From the NCBI GenBank assembly GCA_934339005.1, contig CAKRHR010000077.1, forward strand, positions 1 to 6,588: 6,588 nt of DNA. Direction: 5' to 3'. The DNA is from an uncultured Catenibacillus sp. GTDB lineage: Bacteria; Bacillota; Clostridia; Lachnospirales; Lachnospiraceae. The notes under the pieces were generated by a model. That model had not been told where the DNA came from. It saw only the letters and a list, made by a program, of their open reading frames with translations, and did not search any database. This document shows positions 1-6,446 of the stretch, piece after piece (positions within the stretch are counted from its first letter, which is position 1; each line of letters opens with the position of its first letter). A program made the position numbers and the translations under genes.

Positions 1-267
1 TTCTGTCGCAATAGCTGCATGGTCTGTACCAGGCTGCCATAATGCATTGTAACCCTGCATTCTCTTATAACGGATCAGAATATCCTGCATTGTGTTATCT
101 AAGGCATGACCCATATGAAGCTGTCCTGTAATGTTTGGAGGTGGCATTACGATTGTAAATGGTTTCTTGCTTCTGTCCGGTTCAGCATGAAAATATTTCT
201 TTTCAAGCCAGCGGTCGTAGAGTTTTCCTTCAATCGCTGAAGGATTATAATTCTTCTCAAGCTGCAT
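1..267 (-). CDS. valS: Valine--tRNA ligase, N-terminal fragment (runs off the window)
   Basis: This is the start of valyl-tRNA synthetase, the class I cytosolic enzyme that charges tRNA-Val with valine using ATP. Only the first 89 codons are present; the frame is open to the window edge. The protein opens with MQLEKNYNPSAIEGKLYDRW, the usual ValS opening. It continues with VMPPPNITGQLHMGHALDN at about residues 39-57, where HMGH is the class I HIGH signature that binds ATP, and then WQPGTDHAAIATE, a segment typical of ValS and its IleS/LeuS relatives. The ATG at 265-267 is preceded by AGAAAGGA (277-284) with 9 bases between them. Upstream lies a T-box leader whose candidate specifier is a valine codon, which independently supports the assignment. 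The full gene should be near 880 codons. Identification is from conserved motifs and is very secure. Confidence 0.97.
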   Translation of the reverse strand, partial: MQLEKNYNPSAIEGKLYDRWLEKKYFHAEPDRSKKPFTIVMPPPNITGQLHMGHALDNTMQDILIRYKRMQGYNALWQPGTDHAAIATE

Positions 268-276
268 ATTTTCAAA

Positions 277-284
277 TCCTTTCT
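277..284 (-). promoter_or_regulatory. valS ribosome binding site
   Basis: On the minus strand AGAAAGGA lies 9 bases before the valS ATG. It fixes the start at 267 and lies downstream of the T-box terminator, so it is transcribed only after antitermination. Confidence 0.8.
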
Positions 285-371
285 ATATTGCGCATTTGAA
301 CATATCAGGGACAAATAATATTTTTGGCTCCCAATATGTGATTTTACCGGTTGGCACTTCTTATATAATAT

Positions 372-407
372 AAAAAAGAGCTTTCATCCAAAAAAGGACG
401 AAAGCTC
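372..407 (-). terminator. Rho-independent terminator of the valS T-box
   Basis: The minus-strand arms GAGCTTTCGTCC (396-407) and GGATGAAAGCTC (378-389) form a 12-bp stem with one G-T wobble and a loop of six T residues, followed by six T residues (372-377). The 5' arm begins directly at the 3' end of the T-box, so terminator and antiterminator are mutually exclusive. This is the OFF state when tRNA-Val is charged. Confidence 0.95.
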
Positions 408-421
408 GCGGTACCACCTTT
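404..421 (-). promoter_or_regulatory. T-box antiterminator core sequence
   Basis: AAAGGTGGTACCGCGAGC on the minus strand matches the near-universal T-box consensus. The TGGT bulge contacts the free NCCA end of uncharged tRNA. It overlaps the first four bases of the terminator 5' arm (404-407). Confidence 0.95.
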
Positions 422-529
422 ATTCACAAAATTAACTTCTGTGCTCTTTATCGTTTCTAACGGGAACTCTCCGGCAGTCCCTACGCATCAAAGGCTTTGC
501 CTTCGACTTCAAAACTGCTGCTCCGAAGC

Positions 530-532
530 TAC
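530..532 (-). promoter_or_regulatory. Candidate specifier codon GTA (Val) in stem I
   Basis: On the minus strand the context CTGAAGGTAGCTTCGG resembles the 3' side of a specifier loop, with a GAA loop-E element before the codon and a purine after it. GTA pairs with the tRNA-Val anticodon UAC and agrees with the downstream valS gene. Placement is by eye; an aligned covariance model could shift the triplet. Confidence 0.65.
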
Positions 533-655
533 CTTCAGAAACTGTGTCTGTAAATTGTCTTTCAGCCGGTGGACAATTCTCTCTGTTCAGGCATGTATCC
601 TACTCTTCTTCATCTGCGCATTTATGCTTATATATTTTTAAATTGCTTACACTAT

Positions 656-684
656 ATGATATTATCTGTATCTTTTTTTGTCAA
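656..684 (-). promoter_or_regulatory. Sigma-A type promoter for the valS leader
   Basis: A perfect -35 TTGACA (679-684) is followed by a 17-base spacer and a -10 TATCAT (656-661) on the minus strand. This places the transcript start at about 649, just upstream of T-box stem I, which gives a leader of about 380 bases before valS. Position and spacing agree with the housekeeping sigma factor. The spacer is A/T-rich. Confidence 0.85.
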
Positions 685-808
685 GACTAATTTTTTAAAA
701 TGCCTGACAGCCTGATTTTATCATATTGAATGTCATGCCAGACATTTCGATAAAGTTCAGGTCTGATGTATCATTTTGCTGTCAACATTTCAGTCAAAGT
801 CTGTTTTG
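685..808. other. Intergenic gap without a gene or clear terminator
   Basis: This stretch lies between the stop of the 690-residue gene and the valS promoter. It holds a small hairpin (AATGTC 729-734, GACATT 741-746, 6-base loop) with no T-run after it in the direction of transcription, so it is a poor terminator. TAAAAT/ATTTTA arms flank the short direct repeat CAGGC-TGT-CAGGC near 697-721. A second TTGACA (781-786) has no matching -10. Together with the T-box leader, the noncoding stretch between the two coding regions is 268-808. Confidence 0.6.
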
Positions 809-2881
809 TCAGCTTCTGTAAGCTTCCTTTAAACGCTTAACAACTCTTTTAGCCTCATCATCATCCGGGCGCTGCCCCATCACCATTGACTGCTCTGCCT
901 GTGTGTACACCTGCATAATTTCATCGATATAGCTCTGCTCTAAGTGATATTCCTCGACTGCAGCAAAAAATTCACTGTCATTGCCACGCAGTTTAAGCGT
1001 CCACAAATAGCATTTTAATGATTCTGGGTTCTTTCCACAGTCATACGCTTTTTTGTAATTGATGGCTGCTGCCCCAAAATTCATCAGGCGCATATAGGCA
1101 CACGCCATATTGTGATAAACCTCACTCTTAAACTTGCGCGTCATATCCTTATACTCTGGGTTATCCATCTGCCCTGCCACAATCGTATATTCAGAAACTG
1201 CCTCCATATAGCGACAGTAACGTACAAGTGAATCCGCTTTATTCTTGCGGGTTTCCAGAGGATTCTGCCGTTCAATATCCTCAAGGGTTAATAAAAGCTG
1301 ATGATACTCACCACTCTTATAATAATCTGACCAGTTCATCAGATACTGCACCATCGTCCTTAAGGATGCATTGGATTTTTTCAGACCCCGCAGGCCCTTG
1401 CATAATGTCGGCTGCCTGGCAGATTTTTCAAGCCAGTAAAATAAATCCTCACCAAAAGTTTCTGTACTGATGGCATAAATATTGTGGTAAATATAATAGC
1501 ACAATTCTTCCACGGAATAAATTTTGGTATGGCTGATGTTAAAATAATATGGTGTCCGGTTTTCTGTCGGTTCAACAAAAATCAACCGTCCACTCTCTTT
1601 ATAATTCTTATCCCATTCATAGCCATCAATATTGATGCGCTTCACCCATTTGCGCTGGGAAGATGGGAACAGACCGCCAAAGCCTTTATCTGTCATCGTA
1701 AAGCAACAGATATCCTTACTTTCAAACTGGACATTGATTTCTATCGTTATCGTCCGCTCCGGTCTGTCCGGCAGACCTTCAAGCTTTAATGGAATCAGCT
1801 TTTCAACGTTTGTCAAAAGGTCTTTTGCATGAATCACTATCGTATCTGTATCGTCTAAGAGCACCGTCTGACTGCTGCCTATACGGTACCAGCATTCACC
1901 GCCCTGTACAAAATCCATACGGCTGACCTCTTTCATACGGCTGCCGCGGATGTAAATATTGTAAGGGATAATGTCATCATCCAATGCCACAAACTGCTTT
2001 AAACTTCTGCCCTCCACATCAAGCAGACCACTGTAGCAGGCACCTGCCGCATAAATGTTTTCCTCGATAAACACCCGTCTGCCCGGTATACACATACGCT
2101 TCAGGGAAAGATTTAACCATTTCCCATCAAACCCGCTGCCTGTCAGAAATATTGTCGAAATAATCTTCTGACTCAGCACTTGATTAAGCACTTCAAGAAA
2201 CTGTCTGTCCAAATCCACAGGACTTAAATCATGATACATCTGACCGCTCATATACATCTTAAGAGGCACTGCCTGCGCATTCACAACACTGGCCTGCCGT
2301 CTGTTCTGAATCGTCAGATGGTAATAGTTCATCCCGGCCTCATCATATTCAAACAAACCAACATCCTGCTGCCACAGCTCTTTTTTCTGGCTCATGACAA
2401 AGTTTTCAAAACTGGCAATATGACTCTGCACACGTATCGCATGCTCAGGCACACCCCAGTCCGGTGCAATCTCAAGAATGCCCGAAATCAGGTCTTTACT
2501 CACCTGTTCCACCGTGACTGTCATATAGCGAATCGTATATGATTCAACATACTGACGCAGCAGATTTAATGTCATTTCAATATATTTTTGAATCAGGAAT
2601 TTCTTCTCATAATGCTGTCCTGCCACTTCAACTTCCGGCTCAGCCTCGTAGTTTTGTACGAAATTCCTGATTTCTGTACCACCATGCGCCGAAATCGCCG
2701 CCTCCGCCTGTGCACCTGCAAGCCAGGTGCCATCCGGTTTGAGACAAAGCACCGTCGGCAGCTTGAATAATTTGCCATTATCCAATACAGCAACCGCTTC
2801 CGGTTCTCCCTTTTTTTCATTGTACCAGCTGATTCTGGAATACATATCACCCAGGTCATACCCTATAATTAAATTTTCCAT
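809..2881 (-). CDS. Hsp70/actin-fold-like protein with C-terminal helical/TPR region (DUF5716-type)
   Basis: This 690-residue protein probably belongs to the DUF5716 family; its function is unknown. Residues 5-19 (IIGYDLGDMYSRISW) match the first phosphate-binding loop of Hsp70/actin ATPases. DVGLFEYD (173-180) aligns with the second loop, DLGGGTFD in DnaK, but two glycines and the catalytic threonine are replaced. IFLTGSGFDG (244-253) and NIYAAGACYSG (275-285) match the adenosine motif and the final helix of that fold. LEGLPDRPERTITIEINV and TMTDKG (367-400) resemble the end of the DnaK beta substrate-binding domain. From about 440 it is helical, starting with YYF...YSVEELCYYIY, and a TPR-like repeat spans about 586-619 (Y589, A593, Y596, A605, Y609, A612). 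No signal peptide or membrane segment is visible, so it is probably cytosolic. The ATG at 2879-2881 has AGGAGG 7 bases upstream. It is likely co-expressed with the 1179-residue protein. A chaperone-like or scaffold role is inference. Confidence 0.9.
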   Translation of the reverse strand: MENLIIGYDLGDMYSRISWYNEKKGEPEAVAVLDNGKLFKLPTVLCLKPDGTWLAGAQAEAAISAHGGTEIRNFVQNYEAEPEVEVAGQHYEKKFLIQKYIEMTLNLLRQYVESYTIRYMTVTVEQVSKDLISGILEIAPDWGVPEHAIRVQSHIASFENFVMSQKKELWQQDVGLFEYDEAGMNYYHLTIQNRRQASVVNAQAVPLKMYMSGQMYHDLSPVDLDRQFLEVLNQVLSQKIISTIFLTGSGFDGKWLNLSLKRMCIPGRRVFIEENIYAAGACYSGLLDVEGRSLKQFVALDDDIIPYNIYIRGSRMKEVSRMDFVQGGECWYRIGSSQTVLLDDTDTIVIHAKDLLTNVEKLIPLKLEGLPDRPERTITIEINVQFESKDICCFTMTDKGFGGLFPSSQRKWVKRINIDGYEWDKNYKESGRLIFVEPTENRTPYYFNISHTKIYSVEELCYYIYHNIYAISTETFGEDLFYWLEKSARQPTLCKGLRGLKKSNASLRTMVQYLMNWSDYYKSGEYHQLLLTLEDIERQNPLETRKNKADSLVRYCRYMEAVSEYTIVAGQMDNPEYKDMTRKFKSEVYHNMACAYMRLMNFGAAAINYKKAYDCGKNPESLKCYLWTLKLRGNDSEFFAAVEEYHLEQSYIDEIMQVYTQAEQSMVMGQRPDDDEAKRVVKRLKEAYRS

Positions 2882-2888
2882 GCTTCAG

Positions 2889-2894
2889 CCTCCT
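2889..2894 (-). promoter_or_regulatory. AGGAGG ribosome binding site between the two large genes
   Basis: The consensus AGGAGG lies one base after the TAA stop (2896-2898) of the upstream gene and 7 bases before the ATG at 2881. A ribosome terminating on the first gene would cover it, so translational coupling is likely. It decides the start of the 690-residue protein. Confidence 0.9.
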
Positions 2895-2895
2895 G

Positions 2896-5800
2896 TTATA
2901 TCAGCGAGAATAATTTCTTCGCAAGATATCGTTTCTTTTCGTAACTTTCAAGCTCATCCTTGACAAGCTCCATATTGCCCTCGGCCACACCGTGAATCAT
3001 GCGGTTAATCATATCTTTTCCGCTGCCCTGCTCGATGCGTTCACTCATGGCACCGTCCACAATCACACCGTCACTGACATGATGTGAGTACTCGCTTGTT
3101 TCTTTAATGTAGTATTTCAGGCGCTCATCGTCAAACAATGTAAATTCTTTGACAAAAATACCGCCAAATACGTTTTTCATCTCTTCCTCAGTATACACGG
3201 CCTTATGCTCGCCCTCATCCTCCACAATATAATAAATCACTACAGTATGGTTTGGGTTTGCATAATAAGCTACATAAGTCTTATCTAAAATCTCGGCCGG
3301 CAGGCTGTCAAGCACTGCAAACTTCCTGAAAAACGGAAGCACAATACCGCGCTCAATATAACGTTCCACCAGCGGTACAATCACAGCCTCATGCTCTTTT
3401 ATGGAAGGCGGCACCTCTGTATAATACTGCAAAAGCGCCAGACTGCATACATCCTGTGCAGACTCCATCTGGTCATATTCGATTTCAAGATATTTGAATA
3501 AGCCTGTATCGACATGTTCTCTGCGCACAAGATAGCGGTATGCATAATAAGCTAAAAATGCACGCACAAGCTTCTGGTTCGGCCGCATCTTGTAATAGGA
3601 ATCAAAAATTGCAAATACATTGACCGGGAAAGACTCTGCAAATAACATCTGACACAGCAACTTTTCCTCAAGTTCAAGTGTATCCACTTCAAAGTTCTTC
3701 GCCGCCGTCCAGATATTGCACAAATCCTTTGTCGTGCCAAGATAATATTTAATAAGATACTCTAAGATACAATCGTCATATTTGCCGTTTGAAAATGTAT
3801 AGAATGCAATTTCTGTCAGGAATGTATCTTCGGTATACATCTGCTCTTTGATTTTCTTGGAACACAGGCGCATCAGCTTCTTATCCTGAATATTGTCATA
3901 ACCATATTCAAGAATCGCATTGTACGCTGTATCGTATAAACCACGCTGGATATAGTATTCAATAATCCTGCCACGTTCCTCGCCATCCAGCAGGCTGATA
4001 TCTAATTGCAACAGGTATTTTTCAAGAGTTTCGCCCTCATAATTATCGTAATAAAAATCAATGAGATTTTTTAAAATATTTTTCTGGAACTGTTTGCTGA
4101 CACTGCCAAGCTGCAATGTTCGTTTGTAAATGCTGATGGAATTTTCATCATTTTTCTGATACATCAGGGCACGTTCACTGCGATTCAAAAGTAACATTGG
4201 CTGATTTAATGCCATATTCTGACACGCTTTAATCAACTCCGTGGAATCAAACATCGGCTGAATCTGATAATTAATCGTACCGGCATAACGATTCTCTGCT
4301 CTGTCCACAAATATCAGCTTATAATCCTCCATGAAAATATCAACATACGCTTTATGGTCATGGATATGATAAGTCACAGTATCCTCCAAATCTCTGTGGG
4401 ATACAATTACACTGTAAATCCATGGATTCTCCACGGTAATTTCGTGCTTAAACAGCACTTTCGGCAAAAGTTCTGCAGTCTTTGACGTCATCTTATCCTT
4501 CGTTATAAAATGTTTATATAACACTGCAAGATTCTGGGAAATAAAACCTTTACCAAGCTGTTCATGGGTAAATGCCTTCATAATATTCTCATAATCTTCA
4601 TAAATCTTTGGATGCTGGTCTTTGTGGCGAATCACATAAGCATATAAAAATGCACGTTTTTCCATCGTGAGCTGATTATCATAGTTAAAATAAATCAGTA
4701 CGCCTACAGGTAATGTATCGGTGGTATGTTCATCCAGAGAATACATATAATTTTCGTATAACCCCTGCTGCTTTAATGTCGCTTCAATGCCCATACGGTA
4801 CCATTCATTATAAGCCGGTTCCACAACACCACCACGAATCAGTAATGCACAAATGCCCGGAAGCACCTCTTTTAAGCCATAGCTTTTTGAAAATGCAATC
4901 AAAATATTAAGTGCAAGTCTGCTGAATCTCCGACCTGAAACAACGATGTCTGCAAAACGGAAAGCAACAGCCTTTGGAAGATAATCTTTCTTATAGGCCC
5001 AGTTCACAAGCTGAATCTCAAATATATCAAATTCTCTGAGCAGGGATGGATCTTCTGATAAAATATCCATCGCCATCTGATAAAGCAGCGGACTGTTGCT
5101 GCCCTTTTCAAACTGGCTTTTAATGAGCTGGTATTTTCTTGTGTGGCTCATATTCTCTGAGAGCGCCAGTTTCATCCAGAGAATCTCCCAGTTATCATAC
5201 TGACCGTTATAATAACCATCAATCTTATCCTTGGCAAAACGTGTATAGCTTGGATCTTTTCGGTAAATGGCATTTAAGTACAGATAATAGCAATAATTTA
5301 CAACAGAACTGCGATATAACAATCTGCCATTTAAGTGGTTTAAAAGCTCACCTGCCGCATCCTCATGCTCATTCATTAACAGATAATGAATCTCAAATAA
5401 CTGGTAAATATCGTCTTTACTGCGATTTAAACAGCAGTCAACGGCTTCTCTTGTTCGGATTGACCAGTCCTGCTTTGATAACTGGTTCATCTGCAGCAAT
5501 GTATAGCAGTCAAAAATCTCACACAGACTTTCACGAATCGTCTTGCGCTCAACCATCTGCTGAGTCACATAGGTTTTCACGCAGCTTACGTTAATCTCTA
5601 TCTTGCTGTAAATCGTTTCAATGATGATTTTACCGTAATTATTGCCATATTTAAAGTATTTCGGGTCAATCACATATTCAAGTTCATAGTAACTTCCCAG
5701 AAAATCCTCTGTTGTCAATTCCTTTTTGTAAATCTGAATAAAATCCCCGACAGTCATCACAAACAGCTTCTGATAGCCCCAGTTGCTCTTTTCGATGACC

Positions 5801-6435
5801 AGACGTCCGCTTGTCACTTCCTTCAGATTCTCGTATTCAATATAATCCTGCGCCACATGGATATCTATACGCTCTTTGCGTTTGATAGAACACAGAAATT
5901 CCTCCAGCGCCTGGTTTGGGTTGCGGCCAGGTACAAGCTGCTCATACATATGCGCATGCATCTTATTTACAAGAAAAACTCGCGGAAAATGTGCTGAACG
6001 AAACAGCTTCACTGCCTCATGCCAGTTCTGCTTTGCCAGATTTGTAAACTGCGCCAGGTCTTTAATCGCACCCTCGCTGGTCTGGCAGTATGGCTGGCAA
6101 ATCTCTACGTCAAAGGGAATCTCCAGTTCTCCACCATTACTGATAATGCTGAAATGTCCATCGACACGATCCCCGGCAGCCAGTTGTGACGCGTCAAAAG
6201 TATAAGGCACACAAATATTTTCCTTTATATAATCATTTCTGCTAAGTTTCATCAATTTATTTGATGAAAACACTTTTGTCCGGATTTCCAGATGATTCAC
6301 ACTGTCAATCGTAAAACTGCCTTCATAAATCTTTCCAGCCTCCACCTTCAGGCGAATCTTCTCCTCCGACACGGTAATCTCCGGATTCTCATATTCAAAT
6401 ATTCCTTTTGAAAGTAAGTTAATCTTCTCTTTCAC
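2896..6435 (-). CDS. Large beta/alpha-solenoid protein of unknown function (DUF5717-type)
   Basis: This 1179-residue protein probably belongs to the DUF5717 family; no enzymatic motif is visible. Residues 1-112 are beta-rich and Ig-like (KGIFEYENPEI, GSFTIDS, SNGGELEIPFDVEI). After a helical linker, a second beta-rich domain spans about 188-288 (GRLVIEKSNWGYQ, GKIIIETIYSKIEINV). From about 295 to 665 it is mainly helical, with tyrosine-rich helix pairs that suggest a TPR- or HEAT-like superhelix. A beta-rich segment follows at 668-728, more helices at 730-1045, and a last beta-containing segment at 1052-1110 (VVIYYIVED, GGIFVKEFTLFDDERL). It has no signal peptide or membrane helix, so it is probably cytosolic. 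The start is GTG (6433-6435), directly after an in-frame TAG (6436-6438), so no longer frame is possible. AGGTGA (6441-6446) lies 5 bases upstream. The next in-frame ATG is at residue 62 and would cut the first domain. The downstream Hsp70-like gene follows after 14 bases. A scaffold or client-binding role is inference. Confidence 0.9.
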   Translation of the reverse strand: MKEKINLLSKGIFEYENPEITVSEEKIRLKVEAGKIYEGSFTIDSVNHLEIRTKVFSSNKLMKLSRNDYIKENICVPYTFDASQLAAGDRVDGHFSIISNGGELEIPFDVEICQPYCQTSEGAIKDLAQFTNLAKQNWHEAVKLFRSAHFPRVFLVNKMHAHMYEQLVPGRNPNQALEEFLCSIKRKERIDIHVAQDYIEYENLKEVTSGRLVIEKSNWGYQKLFVMTVGDFIQIYKKELTTEDFLGSYYELEYVIDPKYFKYGNNYGKIIIETIYSKIEINVSCVKTYVTQQMVERKTIRESLCEIFDCYTLLQMNQLSKQDWSIRTREAVDCCLNRSKDDIYQLFEIHYLLMNEHEDAAGELLNHLNGRLLYRSSVVNYCYYLYLNAIYRKDPSYTRFAKDKIDGYYNGQYDNWEILWMKLALSENMSHTRKYQLIKSQFEKGSNSPLLYQMAMDILSEDPSLLREFDIFEIQLVNWAYKKDYLPKAVAFRFADIVVSGRRFSRLALNILIAFSKSYGLKEVLPGICALLIRGGVVEPAYNEWYRMGIEATLKQQGLYENYMYSLDEHTTDTLPVGVLIYFNYDNQLTMEKRAFLYAYVIRHKDQHPKIYEDYENIMKAFTHEQLGKGFISQNLAVLYKHFITKDKMTSKTAELLPKVLFKHEITVENPWIYSVIVSHRDLEDTVTYHIHDHKAYVDIFMEDYKLIFVDRAENRYAGTINYQIQPMFDSTELIKACQNMALNQPMLLLNRSERALMYQKNDENSISIYKRTLQLGSVSKQFQKNILKNLIDFYYDNYEGETLEKYLLQLDISLLDGEERGRIIEYYIQRGLYDTAYNAILEYGYDNIQDKKLMRLCSKKIKEQMYTEDTFLTEIAFYTFSNGKYDDCILEYLIKYYLGTTKDLCNIWTAAKNFEVDTLELEEKLLCQMLFAESFPVNVFAIFDSYYKMRPNQKLVRAFLAYYAYRYLVRREHVDTGLFKYLEIEYDQMESAQDVCSLALLQYYTEVPPSIKEHEAVIVPLVERYIERGIVLPFFRKFAVLDSLPAEILDKTYVAYYANPNHTVVIYYIVEDEGEHKAVYTEEEMKNVFGGIFVKEFTLFDDERLKYYIKETSEYSHHVSDGVIVDGAMSERIEQGSGKDMINRMIHGVAEGNMELVKDELESYEKKRYLAKKLFSLI

Positions 6436-6440
6436 CTACG

Positions 6441-6446
6441 TCACCT
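6441..6446 (-). promoter_or_regulatory. Ribosome binding site supporting a GTG start
   Basis: AGGTGA on the minus strand lies 5 bases before GTG (6433-6435). The TAG stop just before the GTG rules out any upstream start in frame, and the next ATG would remove 61 residues of the conserved-looking N-terminal beta domain. Together these make GTG the best start. Confidence 0.75.

Larger units (their letters stand above)
372..649 (-). promoter_or_regulatory. T-box riboswitch leader of valS (tRNA-Val sensing)
   Basis: This leader RNA controls valS by binding uncharged tRNA-Val. The highly conserved T-box AAAGGTGGTACCGCGAGC is at 404-421 on the minus strand. Its bulge bases TGGT can pair with an ACCA 3' end, which fits the A discriminator of tRNA-Val. 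Stem I elements in transcript order are AGTA (601-604), an AGAGAG stretch, a distal hairpin with perfect 7-bp arms (572-578 and 553-559), and TGAAGGTAGC with candidate specifier GTA at 530-532. A GAAG/CTTC pairing can close the specifier loop. A middle hairpin has arms GGGACT and AGTTCCC, the second with one bulged base (461-481). The leader ends in an intrinsic terminator. The antiterminator can form from AAAGG of the T-box and CCTTT within the terminator arm. The 5' end is estimated from the promoter. The riboswitch call is very secure; the specifier assignment is by eye. Confidence 0.95.

Noticed and set aside
441..641. Plus-strand 66-codon open frame
   Set aside because: It lies entirely inside the valS T-box leader on the opposite strand, with no ribosome binding site and a composition typical of structured RNA.
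729..746. AATGTC/GACATT hairpin as a terminator of the two-gene operon
   Set aside because: The stem is only 6 bp and no T-run follows it on the minus strand.
781..786. Second TTGACA as a -35 box on the minus strand
   Set aside because: No acceptable -10 hexamer occurs 16-18 bases downstream. The TTGACA at 679-684 has a well-spaced -10 and lies at the T-box start.
809..2881. Assigning dnaK or another chaperone symbol
   Set aside because: The catalytic loop residues differ, the C-terminal lid is replaced by a helical/TPR region, and similarity is confined to short motifs, so a named orthologue is not supported.
5139..5594. Plus-strand 151-codon open frame
   Set aside because: It is antisense to the 1179-residue gene, is rich in Ser/His as expected for a shadow frame, and lacks any recognisable motif or ribosome binding site. 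The same applies to the other antisense frames at 1228-1832, 2231-2963, 4713-4910 and 5876-6205.
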